Shown: positions 9,157-17,510 of the stretch, in pieces
Layout: the number at the start of each line of letters is the position of its first letter
How positions within the stretch are numbered: position 1 is the stretch's first letter
Assembly (NCBI GenBank): GCA_002787235.1
Contig: PCWG01000042.1
Location: 350,957 to 414,956, forward strand
Reading direction: 5' to 3'
Source of the DNA: Nitrospinae bacterium CG11_big_fil_rev_8_21_14_0_20_45_15
GTDB taxonomy: Bacteria; Nitrospinota; Nitrospinia; Nitrospinales; VA-1
Length of the DNA: 64,000 nt
Position numbers and translations under genes: made by a program
The notes under the pieces: model-generated
The model's database searches: none
Told to the model about the DNA's origin: nothing
The model's input: only the letters and a program-made list of their open reading frames with translations

Positions 9157-9582
9157 TTAAGGCGAGGTTGAGATGTTTTTGTTTGAAGTGTGTTCGGTAG
9201 CGAAAATAAAATCCTCGGCTCCTGCTTCTCTGGCCATTCCTATTATTTTGCCGAAAAGTCCAAATTCAATGTTTTTGTCTGCCTGAATTTCTACAGTTTT
9301 TTTCTTATCCGAAGAAAACTGTTTTTTAAATTCCTCGGGCAGTGCTTCCGAATGTATTGTCACTCCGTCGATTTCGAGCGCACCGGTTTTAGAGATAACA
9401 AGTACAATACGTTCTTTTTCTATTTCATTGGAAGATTTGGCTTCTGGCAGATCAACTTGCATCTTGGATTTGGAAGCGGTCGATGTCAGCATGAAAAATA
9501 TCAGTAGCAAAAAAACGACATTGATCATGGGAACCAGGTCCAGCCGAAAAGGTTCTCGCTCAGTTTGTTTGAATTTCAGCAT
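9157..9582 (-). CDS. exbD: ExbD/TolR-family protein with Asp-to-Asn change in the TM helix
   Basis: 141 residues: short cytoplasmic N-terminus, one membrane helix (about 17-38) and a periplasmic domain. The helix reads PMINVVFLLLIFF. In E. coli ExbD and TolR, and in the upstream paralogue here (PLIDVVFLLLIFF), the N is an Asp that carries protons and is essential. The codon is AAT, so a single base separates it from Asp. It is the last gene of the Ton cluster, 44 bp after the first exbD. It may form a heterodimer with that Asp-bearing ExbD, with only one proton-carrying site; this is inferred. Confidence 0.88.
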   Translation of the reverse strand: MLKFKQTEREPFRLDLVPMINVVFLLLIFFMLTSTASKSKMQVDLPEAKSSNEIEKERIVLVISKTGALEIDGVTIHSEALPEEFKKQFSSDKKKTVEIQADKNIEFGLFGKIIGMAREAGAEDFIFATEHTSNKNISTSP

Positions 9583-9626
9583 GATATCTCAGTGCAAAAT
9601 GTATTCGGATTAGATTTTAATTCAAA

Positions 9627-10016
9627 TCACATAATAATTGAAAAATCTTTGGCCCCTGATTGTCGGGCCACGTCAAGTGCTTTTGCGAACAGATCGTAGG
9701 GCGTTTCCGGGTCGGATTCAATTTCTAAAATCTTATTGGTTTTACCCTGCAATTCAGTCTTTAGCTTTTCAGCGAGTTCCCCCAATGTCACCAAATCGTC
9801 ATTGAGCCGAAAGGTCCCGTTTTTATGGATAGACAATCTTGATATTCTTTCTGGAGACGAAGAGGGAGCGATCCCGTTAGGTAAATTCACATCCATGCCC
9901 TGCCCAGGGGTGGCGAAAGTGAGCATGAAAAAAATCAGAAGCAGGAACACCACATCAATCAACGGGGCAAGATCTGTTTTGAATTTTTTCTTTTTTCTGG
10001 TTTCTATTTGAAACAT
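9627..10016 (-). CDS. exbD: ExbD/TolR-family proton-channel subunit
   Basis: 129 residues. N-terminal basic segment, single membrane helix (about 15-36) with the conserved proton-carrying Asp in PLIDVVFLLLIFF, and a periplasmic domain ending at IIM. Works with ExbB to use the proton gradient and energise TonB. It starts 16 bp after exbB and is followed 44 bp later by a second exbD whose Asp is replaced by Asn. Confidence 0.92.
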   Translation of the reverse strand: MFQIETRKKKKFKTDLAPLIDVVFLLLIFFMLTFATPGQGMDVNLPNGIAPSSSPERISRLSIHKNGTFRLNDDLVTLGELAEKLKTELQGKTNKILEIESDPETPYDLFAKALDVARQSGAKDFSIIM

Positions 10017-10032
10017 GTTTTTAAAGCCCAGA

Positions 10033-10737
10033 TTATATTCGTGAAGGAACTATTTCAGGTGCCAGATTGATGGAGTGATGTTTTTCCGAATCATTGGATT
10101 GTGATTGATTGTCGAGGAAATGGATAAACAGCTGACCGTATTTACTCATTTGAAAAGATACTGTTTCAATTTTTCGCTCAAAATAATGCAACATGACAAC
10201 GGTGGGAATCGCGACGGCCAAACCTGCGGCAGTTGTGAGCAAAGCTTCCCAAATGCCACCTGCCAGTACACTGGGGTCCACCTGGCCCTGATATTGGGCA
10301 ACTTTATTGAAGGCTTGAACCATGCCGATGACGGTTCCCAACAATCCCATCAAGGGGGAAATGGTCGCAATGACTTCAAGCCCACGAATATTTTTGCCGT
10401 AGTTGATCAGTTCTTCCTGACCTGCAAGGGATAATTTTTCTTCCAGCTTCCAGCGTGGCATATTCTGTTCAGTCAAACCGGCTTGAATTATTTTTGCCAG
10501 AGGATTGGGGAATTGACTGCAATGCGTCAATGCTTTTTCGACATTGCCTTTGTGGAGGAAGTCCTGTATCGCTTTATAAAACTCATCCATGTTGACAGAC
10601 GAATTTTTAAAAAAGATCAGACGCTCGATGATAATAGCCAGGGCGATTATAGAGCAAAGGCATATTGGAATCATGATGATTCCGCCTTTGCCAATCAAGT
10701 CTATTGTCGATTGTAGAAATCCAGTAGTCTCATTCAT
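10033..10737 (-). CDS. exbB: ExbB/TolQ/MotA-family proton-channel protein
   Basis: 234 residues. First membrane helix at about 17-38 (GGIIMIPICLCSIIALAII), cytoplasmic loop, and two helices at about 118-140 and 160-185. The signatures GLEVIATISPLMGLLGTVIG and GGIWEALLTTAAGLAVAIP are the MotA/TolQ/ExbB channel motif, with the pore-lining Thr residues. Forms the ExbB pentamer around ExbD and drives TonB. The adjacent tonB gene makes ExbB more likely than TolQ. Confidence 0.92.
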   Translation of the reverse strand: MNETTGFLQSTIDLIGKGGIIMIPICLCSIIALAIIIERLIFFKNSSVNMDEFYKAIQDFLHKGNVEKALTHCSQFPNPLAKIIQAGLTEQNMPRWKLEEKLSLAGQEELINYGKNIRGLEVIATISPLMGLLGTVIGMVQAFNKVAQYQGQVDPSVLAGGIWEALLTTAAGLAVAIPTVVMLHYFERKIETVSFQMSKYGQLFIHFLDNQSQSNDSEKHHSINLAPEIVPSRI

Positions 10738-10782
10738 TATTTTTTTCTCACTTTAATCGGTGCCTGTTGCATCGGTGTTAAT

Positions 10783-11520
10783 TTATTGATCCTGCACCAT
10801 GTCGGGTTTGCCGTCAAAATTACGGTCGAGTTCAATTTGGCTTAGCTTTCCAGCGGCGTCATAGTGCTCCCAGCGGTCAACCTTGTCGTCTCCGTTGGAG
10901 TCGTATTCAACTTTTTGGACCGCGTTGGATTCTGAAAAGTATTGCCATTGTTCGGGACGTCCGTTGCCATCGATATCAAAAGCCACACGCTCAATTTTAC
11001 CGTTTGCTGTGAAATAATCCCATCGATCTACTTTTCCGTTATTGTTTGTATCGCGTTCGATTCTCGTGATTTTTTCATTGGCATCGAAAAATGTCCAAGA
11101 GTCCATTTTCTGATCGTTGTTTTCGTCAAATTCTATTTTGTTCAGTTTCCCATTCTCACCATAATATTCTTTGGTATCGATCGAACCATTCAGTTTTGTG
11201 TCCCTTTCAATTCTGTCTACCTTGCCATTTTGCGCGTAGTATTGAAAATGGTCCATCACACCGTCATAGTTTGTGTCAAATTGAACCAGCTCCAGTACTT
11301 TGTCAGATCGGAACAGTTCGATCTGGTCAACTTTCCCATCATGATTATTGTCGTATTCAATTTTTTGGACGATTCCATTTGCATCCTTATGATGCCACTG
11401 ATCGATTTTTCCGTCGAAGTCAGAGTCCATCTTCGTGATGCCAGCATGTGCCGGTATTACTGAGAGCAAAGTGGCTGTTAGAATCAGACCTTTGATGAAG
11501 AATTTATTTTTGTTGTTCAT
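10783..11520 (-). CDS. Secreted EF-hand-like calcium-loop tandem-repeat protein
   Basis: 245 residues with a Sec signal peptide (cleavage likely after AHA, about residue 26). The mature protein is almost entirely eight or nine tandem 25-residue repeats of the form DxNxDGKxDxW-x-YY-x4-NGK-x2-RIExD. Each carries a DxNxDGxxD loop like an EF-hand or dockerin calcium site, followed by a predicted two-strand hairpin. It lies inside the Ton operon, 7 bp after tonB and 45 bp before exbB, so it should act with the Ton machinery in the periplasm or at the outer membrane. Its function is unknown; calcium binding is inferred from the loops. Confidence 0.82.
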   Translation of the reverse strand: MNNKNKFFIKGLILTATLLSVIPAHAGITKMDSDFDGKIDQWHHKDANGIVQKIEYDNNHDGKVDQIELFRSDKVLELVQFDTNYDGVMDHFQYYAQNGKVDRIERDTKLNGSIDTKEYYGENGKLNKIEFDENNDQKMDSWTFFDANEKITRIERDTNNNGKVDRWDYFTANGKIERVAFDIDGNGRPEQWQYFSESNAVQKVEYDSNGDDKVDRWEHYDAAGKLSQIELDRNFDGKPDMVQDQ

Positions 11521-11527
11521 TTTAATT

Positions 11528-12754
11528 TCACCTCATTACAAACGAAATGGGAATCTTAATAGTCATGGTTTGGAGTGCCAGCCGAACGGGAATCGGATTA
11601 TAAGGTCCGGCTTTTTCTACGGCACGAAGGGCCTCTGTATCTAAAATAGAGTGACCAGATGATTCATTGATGGACAAGCTTTTAACGGTTCCTTTACTGT
11701 CCACTTGAAAGGCAACAACGACTCTACCTTCGATTTCCTTTTGTCTGGCCAGACTGGGATATTTTTTTACGAGTTTGACTTTTTCCAATATGGTTGAAGC
11801 ATATTCCTTCCAGATCAAATTGAATTCATCCTCAGATAGAGTTTCTTTTTTTATAGTTTCTATCGGGGCCATTGCTCTGGGTCCGACATTTGGGGAAAGG
11901 CTTGCGACTTCGAAACCTCGTATCAGATCGGAGGGTCTGCGACCGTTTTGACCTTTGCTGATGATTTTAGATCCTTCAACTGTTTTTGCCTGAATCTGTG
12001 TGAATGCGTTGGCTATGCCTCGCGCTGCGATCAATTGAGTTTTTTGGACTGAAGTTTGGTTTTGGGAGAAATTGGAATAAGTGTGTTTGGGTTGCGTTAT
12101 GAAATGACTGCTCTGCGAACCAGAATTAAAAGAAACCTGAACGATTCTTGCCCGTTGCGAAGGAGCGTTGTTTGTGGGGCTGAATATTGGCTTTGCTATT
12201 TCCCTGTAAGTATTCTGTGAAGTGTTGCTCAAAACAGTTTGTACAAGCCTTGCGCGACTGTTTGTTTGGGATTGCGTAAAGCTATTGACAGATGGAATTG
12301 CTTGGGCTGAAACGGCATGCACACTCATTGAGGCAGTGACTTCTCGCTTGGGTTGGATCAATGTGGGTGTAGCTATGGGTTCCGGTCTAGATAGGGGGGT
12401 CATAGCGGTAACAGGTGCGATTGCTTGAGGCAAATGAACGCTGGGACTTGGGTTTGTTTTTTTGACGATCTCGACAGATACCTGTTTTGCTAAAGGGCGA
12501 GCGGCGACTTCAACAGGCTTTATCTGAGGTTTGATGATTTTGGGACTGGGTTTGGCAAGGAGTTCCTTTTTTGGAACCGGCTGTATTTCAGGTTTCTTTT
12601 TAAAGTCAAGACGCACCGTTTCCCATTTTTTCTTGGGTGGTTTTATGACGGGGGAATCCTGATCTGGAAGCGACAAAGCAGGCAGAAGCATCAGGTGTAA
12701 GCCCAGTGAAAAAATTAAGGCGTGTTTTAGTTTGAATGATTTGATAGAGATCAT
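11528..12754 (-). CDS. tonB: TonB-family energy transducer
   Basis: 408 residues. An N-terminal membrane anchor (about 10-28) is followed by a long Pro/Lys-rich linker (PPKKKWETV, repeated KP and IKP) and an unusually long Ser/Asn/Gln-rich low-complexity section (about 150-290). The C-terminal TonB domain has YPSLARQKEIEGRVVVAF, DSKGTVKSL and SGHSILDTEALRAVEKAGP. TonB passes ExbBD energy to outer-membrane receptors. At 408 residues it is much longer than E. coli TonB (239), because of the middle section, which could reach across a wide periplasm. It lies between the Asp-box lipoprotein and the repeat protein. No TonB-dependent receptor gene is in the window. Confidence 0.9.
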   Translation of the reverse strand: MISIKSFKLKHALIFSLGLHLMLLPALSLPDQDSPVIKPPKKKWETVRLDFKKKPEIQPVPKKELLAKPSPKIIKPQIKPVEVAARPLAKQVSVEIVKKTNPSPSVHLPQAIAPVTAMTPLSRPEPIATPTLIQPKREVTASMSVHAVSAQAIPSVNSFTQSQTNSRARLVQTVLSNTSQNTYREIAKPIFSPTNNAPSQRARIVQVSFNSGSQSSHFITQPKHTYSNFSQNQTSVQKTQLIAARGIANAFTQIQAKTVEGSKIISKGQNGRRPSDLIRGFEVASLSPNVGPRAMAPIETIKKETLSEDEFNLIWKEYASTILEKVKLVKKYPSLARQKEIEGRVVVAFQVDSKGTVKSLSINESSGHSILDTEALRAVEKAGPYNPIPVRLALQTMTIKIPISFVMR

Positions 12755-12794
12755 GGCAATGTTTGCGTGTAAGGTTTGAGCTTTGACTGAATGA

Positions 12795-14084
12795 TTATTT
12801 CAGCCGACCTCTGCATAGAACTGCTTTCGGGCCATCTTCACCAATTTCTGTCCAAGTCGCATAGATCCTTCCTCCACTTCCAGGGTATAACGAAGGATAG
12901 GAAATACTGTCTCCCAGAAATGGTAATTTTTCTGGTTTGGATGGCTTCCCATCAGCAATTTTTACCAGCCAGGGCTGTATGCTTCCCCATCCATTGTTTG
13001 TGTTTGGCTCCCGGCCTTGAAAAATCAGCCAGGGTTCCCCTTCAATGATCTGCATGTCCGGGTGATTGGCGTCATAAACGTTTCCCTGTATCTCGCCAAG
13101 GTAATCAAAACTTTGACCGTTGTCAGAGGACACAGCCGCCTTCAATGCGGCTTTGTTGTTCGCACCGCTGTACCATGCGACGTATAACTTCCCATGGGTG
13201 AAATTCATTGCAGGCCCTGAATGAGCGCAACCGTTGACCTTCCAACCTTCTTTAGTGACACGAGTTTCTTTAGACCAGGTCTGTCCTTTGTCCGAAGAAC
13301 TCGCAACCACAATGAAACGATTGTCACCTGAATAAACGTGACGCCATGCGATGAATACCTGGCCGTCATTTCCAAAGGCAAGGGCAGGGCGACAACAGGG
13401 GCAGATCGCGCCTGCTACCTTAATATTCGCTCCAAACGTTTTGCCTTGATCAAAAGATCGGGCAATGTATAGAGAAGAGGTTCCAGCCGGATTTGTTTCC
13501 TTGTCACGACCATCGAGCCAGGCTATATAAATTGTCCCATCAGGACTCACACTCATGGTTTGAAAGTTATATGAAGTCTTCTCAGGTCCATCCGTTATTT
13601 TGATTTCAGGACTGAAACTTCTACCAAAATTCATGGAACGTGAAAACATGATGGAGTCGCCACCCTGCCACAGGGCAAACATGCCTATGCCCGGACCTTG
13701 CTGAATGATGGGATCATTTTCTCCATGGGCACTGATGCCGGCCTGATTAATGGGATAGGCTTTTGCAAAGGTATCCCCCATGTTGTGCGAACTGGTATAC
13801 AAGAGGTTTTGTTGCCCGTCTTCATTCCGTTTGGCGTAAATAAAATTCATCCCCTCAGAAGTTTTCAAGATCATATCGAGACCATTGCCTTCGCTGACAA
13901 CTTTTGGCTTGCTTTCCCAAGTGGCTAAAATATTTTGATCTTTCAGGGCCTTGTTCTGAATATCCCCTTCGGTCACTGTTTCCGGTGCATTGTTGACTGG
14001 CAGTCCCGAACATGAAATGAAAACAAATGAAAAAAATAACGTGATAAAACCCGGCACTGCGTAGAATTTGTTTTGAATGTGCAT
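12795..14084 (-). CDS. Lipoprotein with sialidase-like Asp-box beta-propeller and CPCC motif
   Basis: 429 residues. The signal peptide ends in FISC, a plausible lipobox with lipidated Cys25. At least four Asp-box-like turns are visible (ARSFDQGKTFG, ASSSDKGQTWS, AVSSDNGQSFD, SRSMNFGRSFS), typical of six-bladed sialidase-type propellers. The catalytic sialidase residues are not evident, so it is probably not a sialidase. A cluster ICPCCRPALAFG (Cys228, Cys230, Cys231) and a later GCAHSGP (Cys286, His288) look like a metal site. It is the first gene of the Ton cluster, 40 bp before tonB. A role in metal binding or delivery is a hypothesis from the motif and neighbours. Confidence 0.75.
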   Translation of the reverse strand: MHIQNKFYAVPGFITLFFSFVFISCSGLPVNNAPETVTEGDIQNKALKDQNILATWESKPKVVSEGNGLDMILKTSEGMNFIYAKRNEDGQQNLLYTSSHNMGDTFAKAYPINQAGISAHGENDPIIQQGPGIGMFALWQGGDSIMFSRSMNFGRSFSPEIKITDGPEKTSYNFQTMSVSPDGTIYIAWLDGRDKETNPAGTSSLYIARSFDQGKTFGANIKVAGAICPCCRPALAFGNDGQVFIAWRHVYSGDNRFIVVASSSDKGQTWSKETRVTKEGWKVNGCAHSGPAMNFTHGKLYVAWYSGANNKAALKAAVSSDNGQSFDYLGEIQGNVYDANHPDMQIIEGEPWLIFQGREPNTNNGWGSIQPWLVKIADGKPSKPEKLPFLGDSISYPSLYPGSGGRIYATWTEIGEDGPKAVLCRGRLK

Positions 14085-14393
14085 AATGCAACCTTTTATA
14101 TCCAGCTTGTTTGTCCAATTACATGTGAAAAACAGTCCCAGCTTTTAAAGCGGGAAATATCTTCTGTTAAACCGCTCGGATCATTGATGAAGAAAATGAA
14201 GCGAAACGACGTTCAGACCCGAAGTTCATCTACCAACGGTCGCAATCAGGGTGAATAGGCAGTTTATGACTGACTGCAATCATGGATTCGTAGAAACGGT
14301 CAAACTCTAAAAAAAAGAGAGCGACAACGACTCGATGAGACGCATCAAACCTTAACAACTGAAAGAAAATTTAAAGTATGGAAAACGGGCGTT
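14085..14393. other. Intergenic region upstream of the Ton cluster
   Basis: No gene supported. It should carry the promoter of the minus-strand Ton cluster and the end of the His-rich protein transcript. I see no clear Fur-like box or strong hairpin in it. Confidence 0.35.
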
Positions 14394-14825
14394 TTACAGA
14401 AAGCGGGGAGGGGGGTCGCTTAGGTCAGATACGGGGTACTTTTCTGATGATCGAATAGAGTGGATTTTGTGGGCGGTAGACGAAACAGTCGGTATGAAAA
14501 ACTCGGATTTGATCAGGTCCTTGGCATGGGAAAAGACTTTTGCCGGGAGAGAACCGGGTGAATGACTGTTGCAACTGGAATAAAGACCAAAATCGCGATG
14601 AGCCGTCAAAGGTTTTTGCTTATGTGGACAAAATTTCTCGGCACTGTGATTTTTAAGAATACAGTGCAGGGAAAGAGGACTTTCCGTTTTGCTGAACGGT
14701 GAAACCCCATCATGGTTGTCATGAATGGCCTGAAAATCATGCGTATGCACATGTGTCATCGCATGAGCATTGGAAATGCCCCAAAGCGAAAAAAACAAGA
14801 AAAATAAGAAGGTAACTTTGCGCAA
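14394..14825 (-). CDS. Small secreted His-rich protein
   Basis: 143 residues with a strong Sec signal peptide (about 1-22, cleavage after NAHA). The mature part is rich in His: MTHVHTHDF, IHDNHD, LHCILKNH, FCPHKQ, AHRDF, NSHS, and ends PPPRFL. The HCILKNH...FCPH arrangement is like that of small periplasmic proteins encoded next to copper or heavy-metal resistance and uptake genes, but I do not recognise a named family. It lies 309 bp upstream of the Ton cluster on the same strand, so a shared metal-related role is possible. No catalytic motif is seen. Confidence 0.6.
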   Translation of the reverse strand: MRKVTFLFFLFFSLWGISNAHAMTHVHTHDFQAIHDNHDGVSPFSKTESPLSLHCILKNHSAEKFCPHKQKPLTAHRDFGLYSSCNSHSPGSLPAKVFSHAKDLIKSEFFIPTVSSTAHKIHSIRSSEKYPVSDLSDPPPRFL

Positions 14826-14945
14826 GATTTTGAACTTTCAGGCAGTGATTGACAACATCATAAAATAAAGTTTATTAAGAGAAAGCTAGCTCCATTAGTT
14901 AAAGTTGTCAAGGTATTTCAACACAATAAAGACATAATTTAAATT

Positions 14946-14980
14946 AAAAATCAGGACGATTTTTGCATCCTGATTTTTTT
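14946..14980 (+). terminator. Rho-independent terminator-like hairpin
   Basis: Stem AAATCAGGA / TCCTGATTT with an 11-base loop and a run of seven T. It is near the centre of the 435-bp gap between the His-rich protein gene (minus) and mtnP (plus). With an A-run on the left it could also act on the minus strand, but no minus-strand gene ends there, so it may end a small plus-strand transcript. Confidence 0.55.
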
Positions 14981-15205
14981 AATGAACTTAGAGAGGTGTT
15001 TAAATATCGCAGGTACTTTTTAAAGAATCGATAAATTTTGATCCATTCTGCCAGATGGATTATAAACCCGATTTATTTCAAGAAACGCACACGCTAGTAA
15101 CTTGCCAATTAACTTGTTTTCATTTATGATGTCAAAGGTTTACCAGCCAGTAAACTTTATTTCATCCTTTCGTTTGGTTCTACCTTTTAATCATCATCAG
15201 AGACT

Positions 15206-15227
15206 CCGGCAAATGCCGGTTTTTTTT
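15206..15227 (+). promoter_or_regulatory. Attenuator-like hairpin ahead of mtnP
   Basis: Stem CCGGC / GCCGG with a 4-base loop directly followed by eight T, ending 33 bp before the mtnP start. A terminator at this place suggests that mtnP transcription is attenuated in its leader, or that a short upstream transcript ends here. No known riboswitch core was recognised before it. Confidence 0.5.
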
Positions 15228-15260
15228 GTTAATAGTTTTCCTGAATCAGGAGTTTTTTGC

Positions 15261-16121
15261 ATGGACAATATTTTACTGGGAGTCATTGGCGGGAGCGGAC
15301 TTTACAAGATGAAGGATCTTACAATTCTTGAAACGCGCACCGTGGAGACGCCGTTTGGATCCCCTTCAGATGAAGTGGTGATTGGCGAACTCAATGGAGC
15401 CCGATTGGCTTTCATCCCCCGTCATGGAACGGGACATAGTATTCCACCCTCTGAAATCAACTACCGCGCGAATATCTACGCCATGAAAAAGTTGGGGGTA
15501 GATCGTATTGTTTCTATCAGTGCAGTCGGAAGCATGAAAGAAGAATATCCACCTGGACATTTTGTTATTCCCGACCAGTTCATTGATCGCACCCATCGCC
15601 GAATTTCTACTTTTTTTTCAAACGGAATTGTCGGGCATGTCAGCTTTGCAGACCCGGTGTGTTCCCAGCTTTCAGACATGCTTGAAGAAGCGGCAGGGCT
15701 AGTCGGAGCCCAGGCGCATCGTGGCGGAACTTATATCTGTATTGAAGGGCCACAATTTTCCAGCCGAGCCGAGTCGAATGTTTATCGGCAATGGGGTGTT
15801 GACGTGATTGGTATGACCAACGTTACAGAGGCGAAACTTGCCCGTGAAGCTGGAATTTGCTACGCCACTCTGGCACTGGTCACGGATTACGATTGCTGGA
15901 AAGTCGAAGAGGAAGAAGTGACCCTCGCGGCTGTGTTGGAAATCATGCATAAAAATGTTGAGATGGCGCAGAAGGTACTCAAGGAAGTTGCCGGAAAAAT
16001 GGTTGCAACTCCGCCTTGGGATTGCAGACAAGCCTCAGCGAATGCGATCGTGACCAACCGGGATTTGGTGCCAGAAAAATTAAAGAACGATTTATCTATT
16101 TTATTCGACGATCTAAAATAA
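15261..16121 (+). CDS. mtnP: S-methyl-5'-thioadenosine phosphorylase
   Basis: 286 residues. Cleaves 5'-methylthioadenosine with phosphate to adenine and methylthioribose-1-phosphate in methionine salvage. Family marks: GVIGGSGLY at the N-terminus, the phosphate-binding RHGTGHSIPPSEINYRAN, SISAVGS, the YICIEGPQFSSRAES signature near residue 165, and GMTNVTEAKLAREAGICYA with the purine-site Asp in TDYDCWK. I chose the ATG at 15261, which follows an AGGAG at 15248-15252. An in-frame extension to 15102 would run across a terminator hairpin and is not part of the family. hemL follows 49 bp later. Confidence 0.93.
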   Translation: MDNILLGVIGGSGLYKMKDLTILETRTVETPFGSPSDEVVIGELNGARLAFIPRHGTGHSIPPSEINYRANIYAMKKLGVDRIVSISAVGSMKEEYPPGHFVIPDQFIDRTHRRISTFFSNGIVGHVSFADPVCSQLSDMLEEAAGLVGAQAHRGGTYICIEGPQFSSRAESNVYRQWGVDVIGMTNVTEAKLAREAGICYATLALVTDYDCWKVEEEEVTLAAVLEIMHKNVEMAQKVLKEVAGKMVATPPWDCRQASANAIVTNRDLVPEKLKNDLSILFDDLK

Positions 16122-16170
16122 CGTCACCACCCGTCGGCGATTTCGAGTCCGGCCTGTAATTTGAGGAAAT

Positions 16171-17463
16171 ATGCTGAATAGAAGCGAATCTGAAAAACTT
16201 TTTATCCGCGCCAAGGAGCACATTCCCGGTGGTGTGAACAGCCCCGTACGTGCATTCAATGCAGTGGGGGGGCATCCTCTCTTCATCGAAAAAGCAAAGG
16301 GCGCACGTATCACCGATGTAGATGGTAACGTATACATTGACTATGTAGGGTCCTGGGGACCTTTGATACTGGGACACGCGCATCCAAAGATTGTCGAAGC
16401 TGTGATCTCGCAAGCGAAAAAAGGTACCAGCTTCGGGGCACCTCATATCGCTGAAATTGAACTGGCCGAAAAAGTGACTTCGGCCATTCCCTCCATGGAA
16501 ACCGTTCGCATGGTCAATTCGGGAACCGAAGCAGTGATGAGCGCAATCCGGCTTGCACGGGGCGTGACAGGGCGAGATTTGATCGTTAAATTTGAAGGCT
16601 GTTATCACGGCCATGCAGACAGCTTGCTGGTCAAAGCCGGTTCCGGTGTCGCTTCGTTGGGAATCCCGGACAGTCCAGGGGTTCCTGCCGATTTAGCAAA
16701 ACAGACCTTGACGCTTCCCTACAACGATTCTGAAAAAGTCCGTGAATTGTTTGCCCTGAGAGGGAAAGACATTGCCTGTCTGATTGTAGAACCCATTGCA
16801 GGCAATATGGGAGTGGTTCTGCCGAAAGAGGGATTTCTGCAAACTTTGCGCGAAGTCACTCAGGAAAACGGTGCGCTTCTTATTTTTGACGAAGTCATCA
16901 CAGGGTTTCGCGTGGCCCTGGGTGGAGCGCAACAAATATACGGCATCAAGCCGGACTTGACCTGTCTGGGCAAAATCATTGGCGGCGGTCTGCCCGTGGG
17001 TGCCTACGGTGGACGCAAAGATATCATGAACAACATTGCACCGCTGGGTCCGGTTTATCAGGCCGGAACCCTTTCTGGCAATCCGTTGGCCATGGTGGCT
17101 GGAATTGCGATGATCGATGTTCTTTCAGATCCCGCTGTTTATGAAGAACTTGACAGAAAAGCCGAAACCTTGTGTGCAGGGTTGCTGGGACATGCAAAAA
17201 GGCTCGGAATACCAGCACAAATCTGTAGAGTGGGTTCGATGTTTTCGATGTATTTTACCGATCAGAATATCGTCGATTTTGCTTCGGTAAAAACCTCTGA
17301 TGCTGAATTCTTTAAACGGTACTTCAATGCTTTGCTGGATGAAGGCGTTGCAATCGCTCCATCACCATTCGAAGCAGGATTTGTCAATACAGCCCATACC
17401 GATGAAGATATACAGTCGACCCTGAAAATAGCCGGAAGGGCTATGGAAAAGGCGATGGCTTGA
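16171..17463 (+). CDS. hemL: Glutamate-1-semialdehyde 2,1-aminomutase
   Basis: 430 residues, the usual length. A PLP enzyme that converts glutamate-1-semialdehyde to 5-aminolevulinate in the C5 pathway of heme synthesis, consistent with the heavy use of c-type hemes in this window. Visible marks: [41 protein letters not shown], the FDEVITGFR aspartate that contacts PLP, and the PLP lysine in [17 protein letters not shown] (near residue 272). It sits between mtnP and eno with gaps of about 50 bp. Confidence 0.96.
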   Translation: MLNRSESEKLFIRAKEHIPGGVNSPVRAFNAVGGHPLFIEKAKGARITDVDGNVYIDYVGSWGPLILGHAHPKIVEAVISQAKKGTSFGAPHIAEIELAEKVTSAIPSMETVRMVNSGTEAVMSAIRLARGVTGRDLIVKFEGCYHGHADSLLVKAGSGVASLGIPDSPGVPADLAKQTLTLPYNDSEKVRELFALRGKDIACLIVEPIAGNMGVVLPKEGFLQTLREVTQENGALLIFDEVITGFRVALGGAQQIYGIKPDLTCLGKIIGGGLPVGAYGGRKDIMNNIAPLGPVYQAGTLSGNPLAMVAGIAMIDVLSDPAVYEELDRKAETLCAGLLGHAKRLGIPAQICRVGSMFSMYFTDQNIVDFASVKTSDAEFFKRYFNALLDEGVAIAPSPFEAGFVNTAHTDEDIQSTLKIAGRAMEKAMA

Positions 17464-17510
17464 ATCTCCGTCACTTATATAATGAGAAAAATATTGAATA
17501 GGGGTGTTTC

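Noticed and set aside
12795-14084. Sialidase activity for the Asp-box lipoprotein
   Set aside because: The Asp boxes show the propeller fold, but the Arg triad and catalytic residues of sialidases were not recognised, and the Cys motif suggests a different role.
15102-15260. N-terminal extension of mtnP
   Set aside because: It crosses a terminator hairpin and has no counterpart in the MtnP family; the ATG at 15261 has a good ribosome site.
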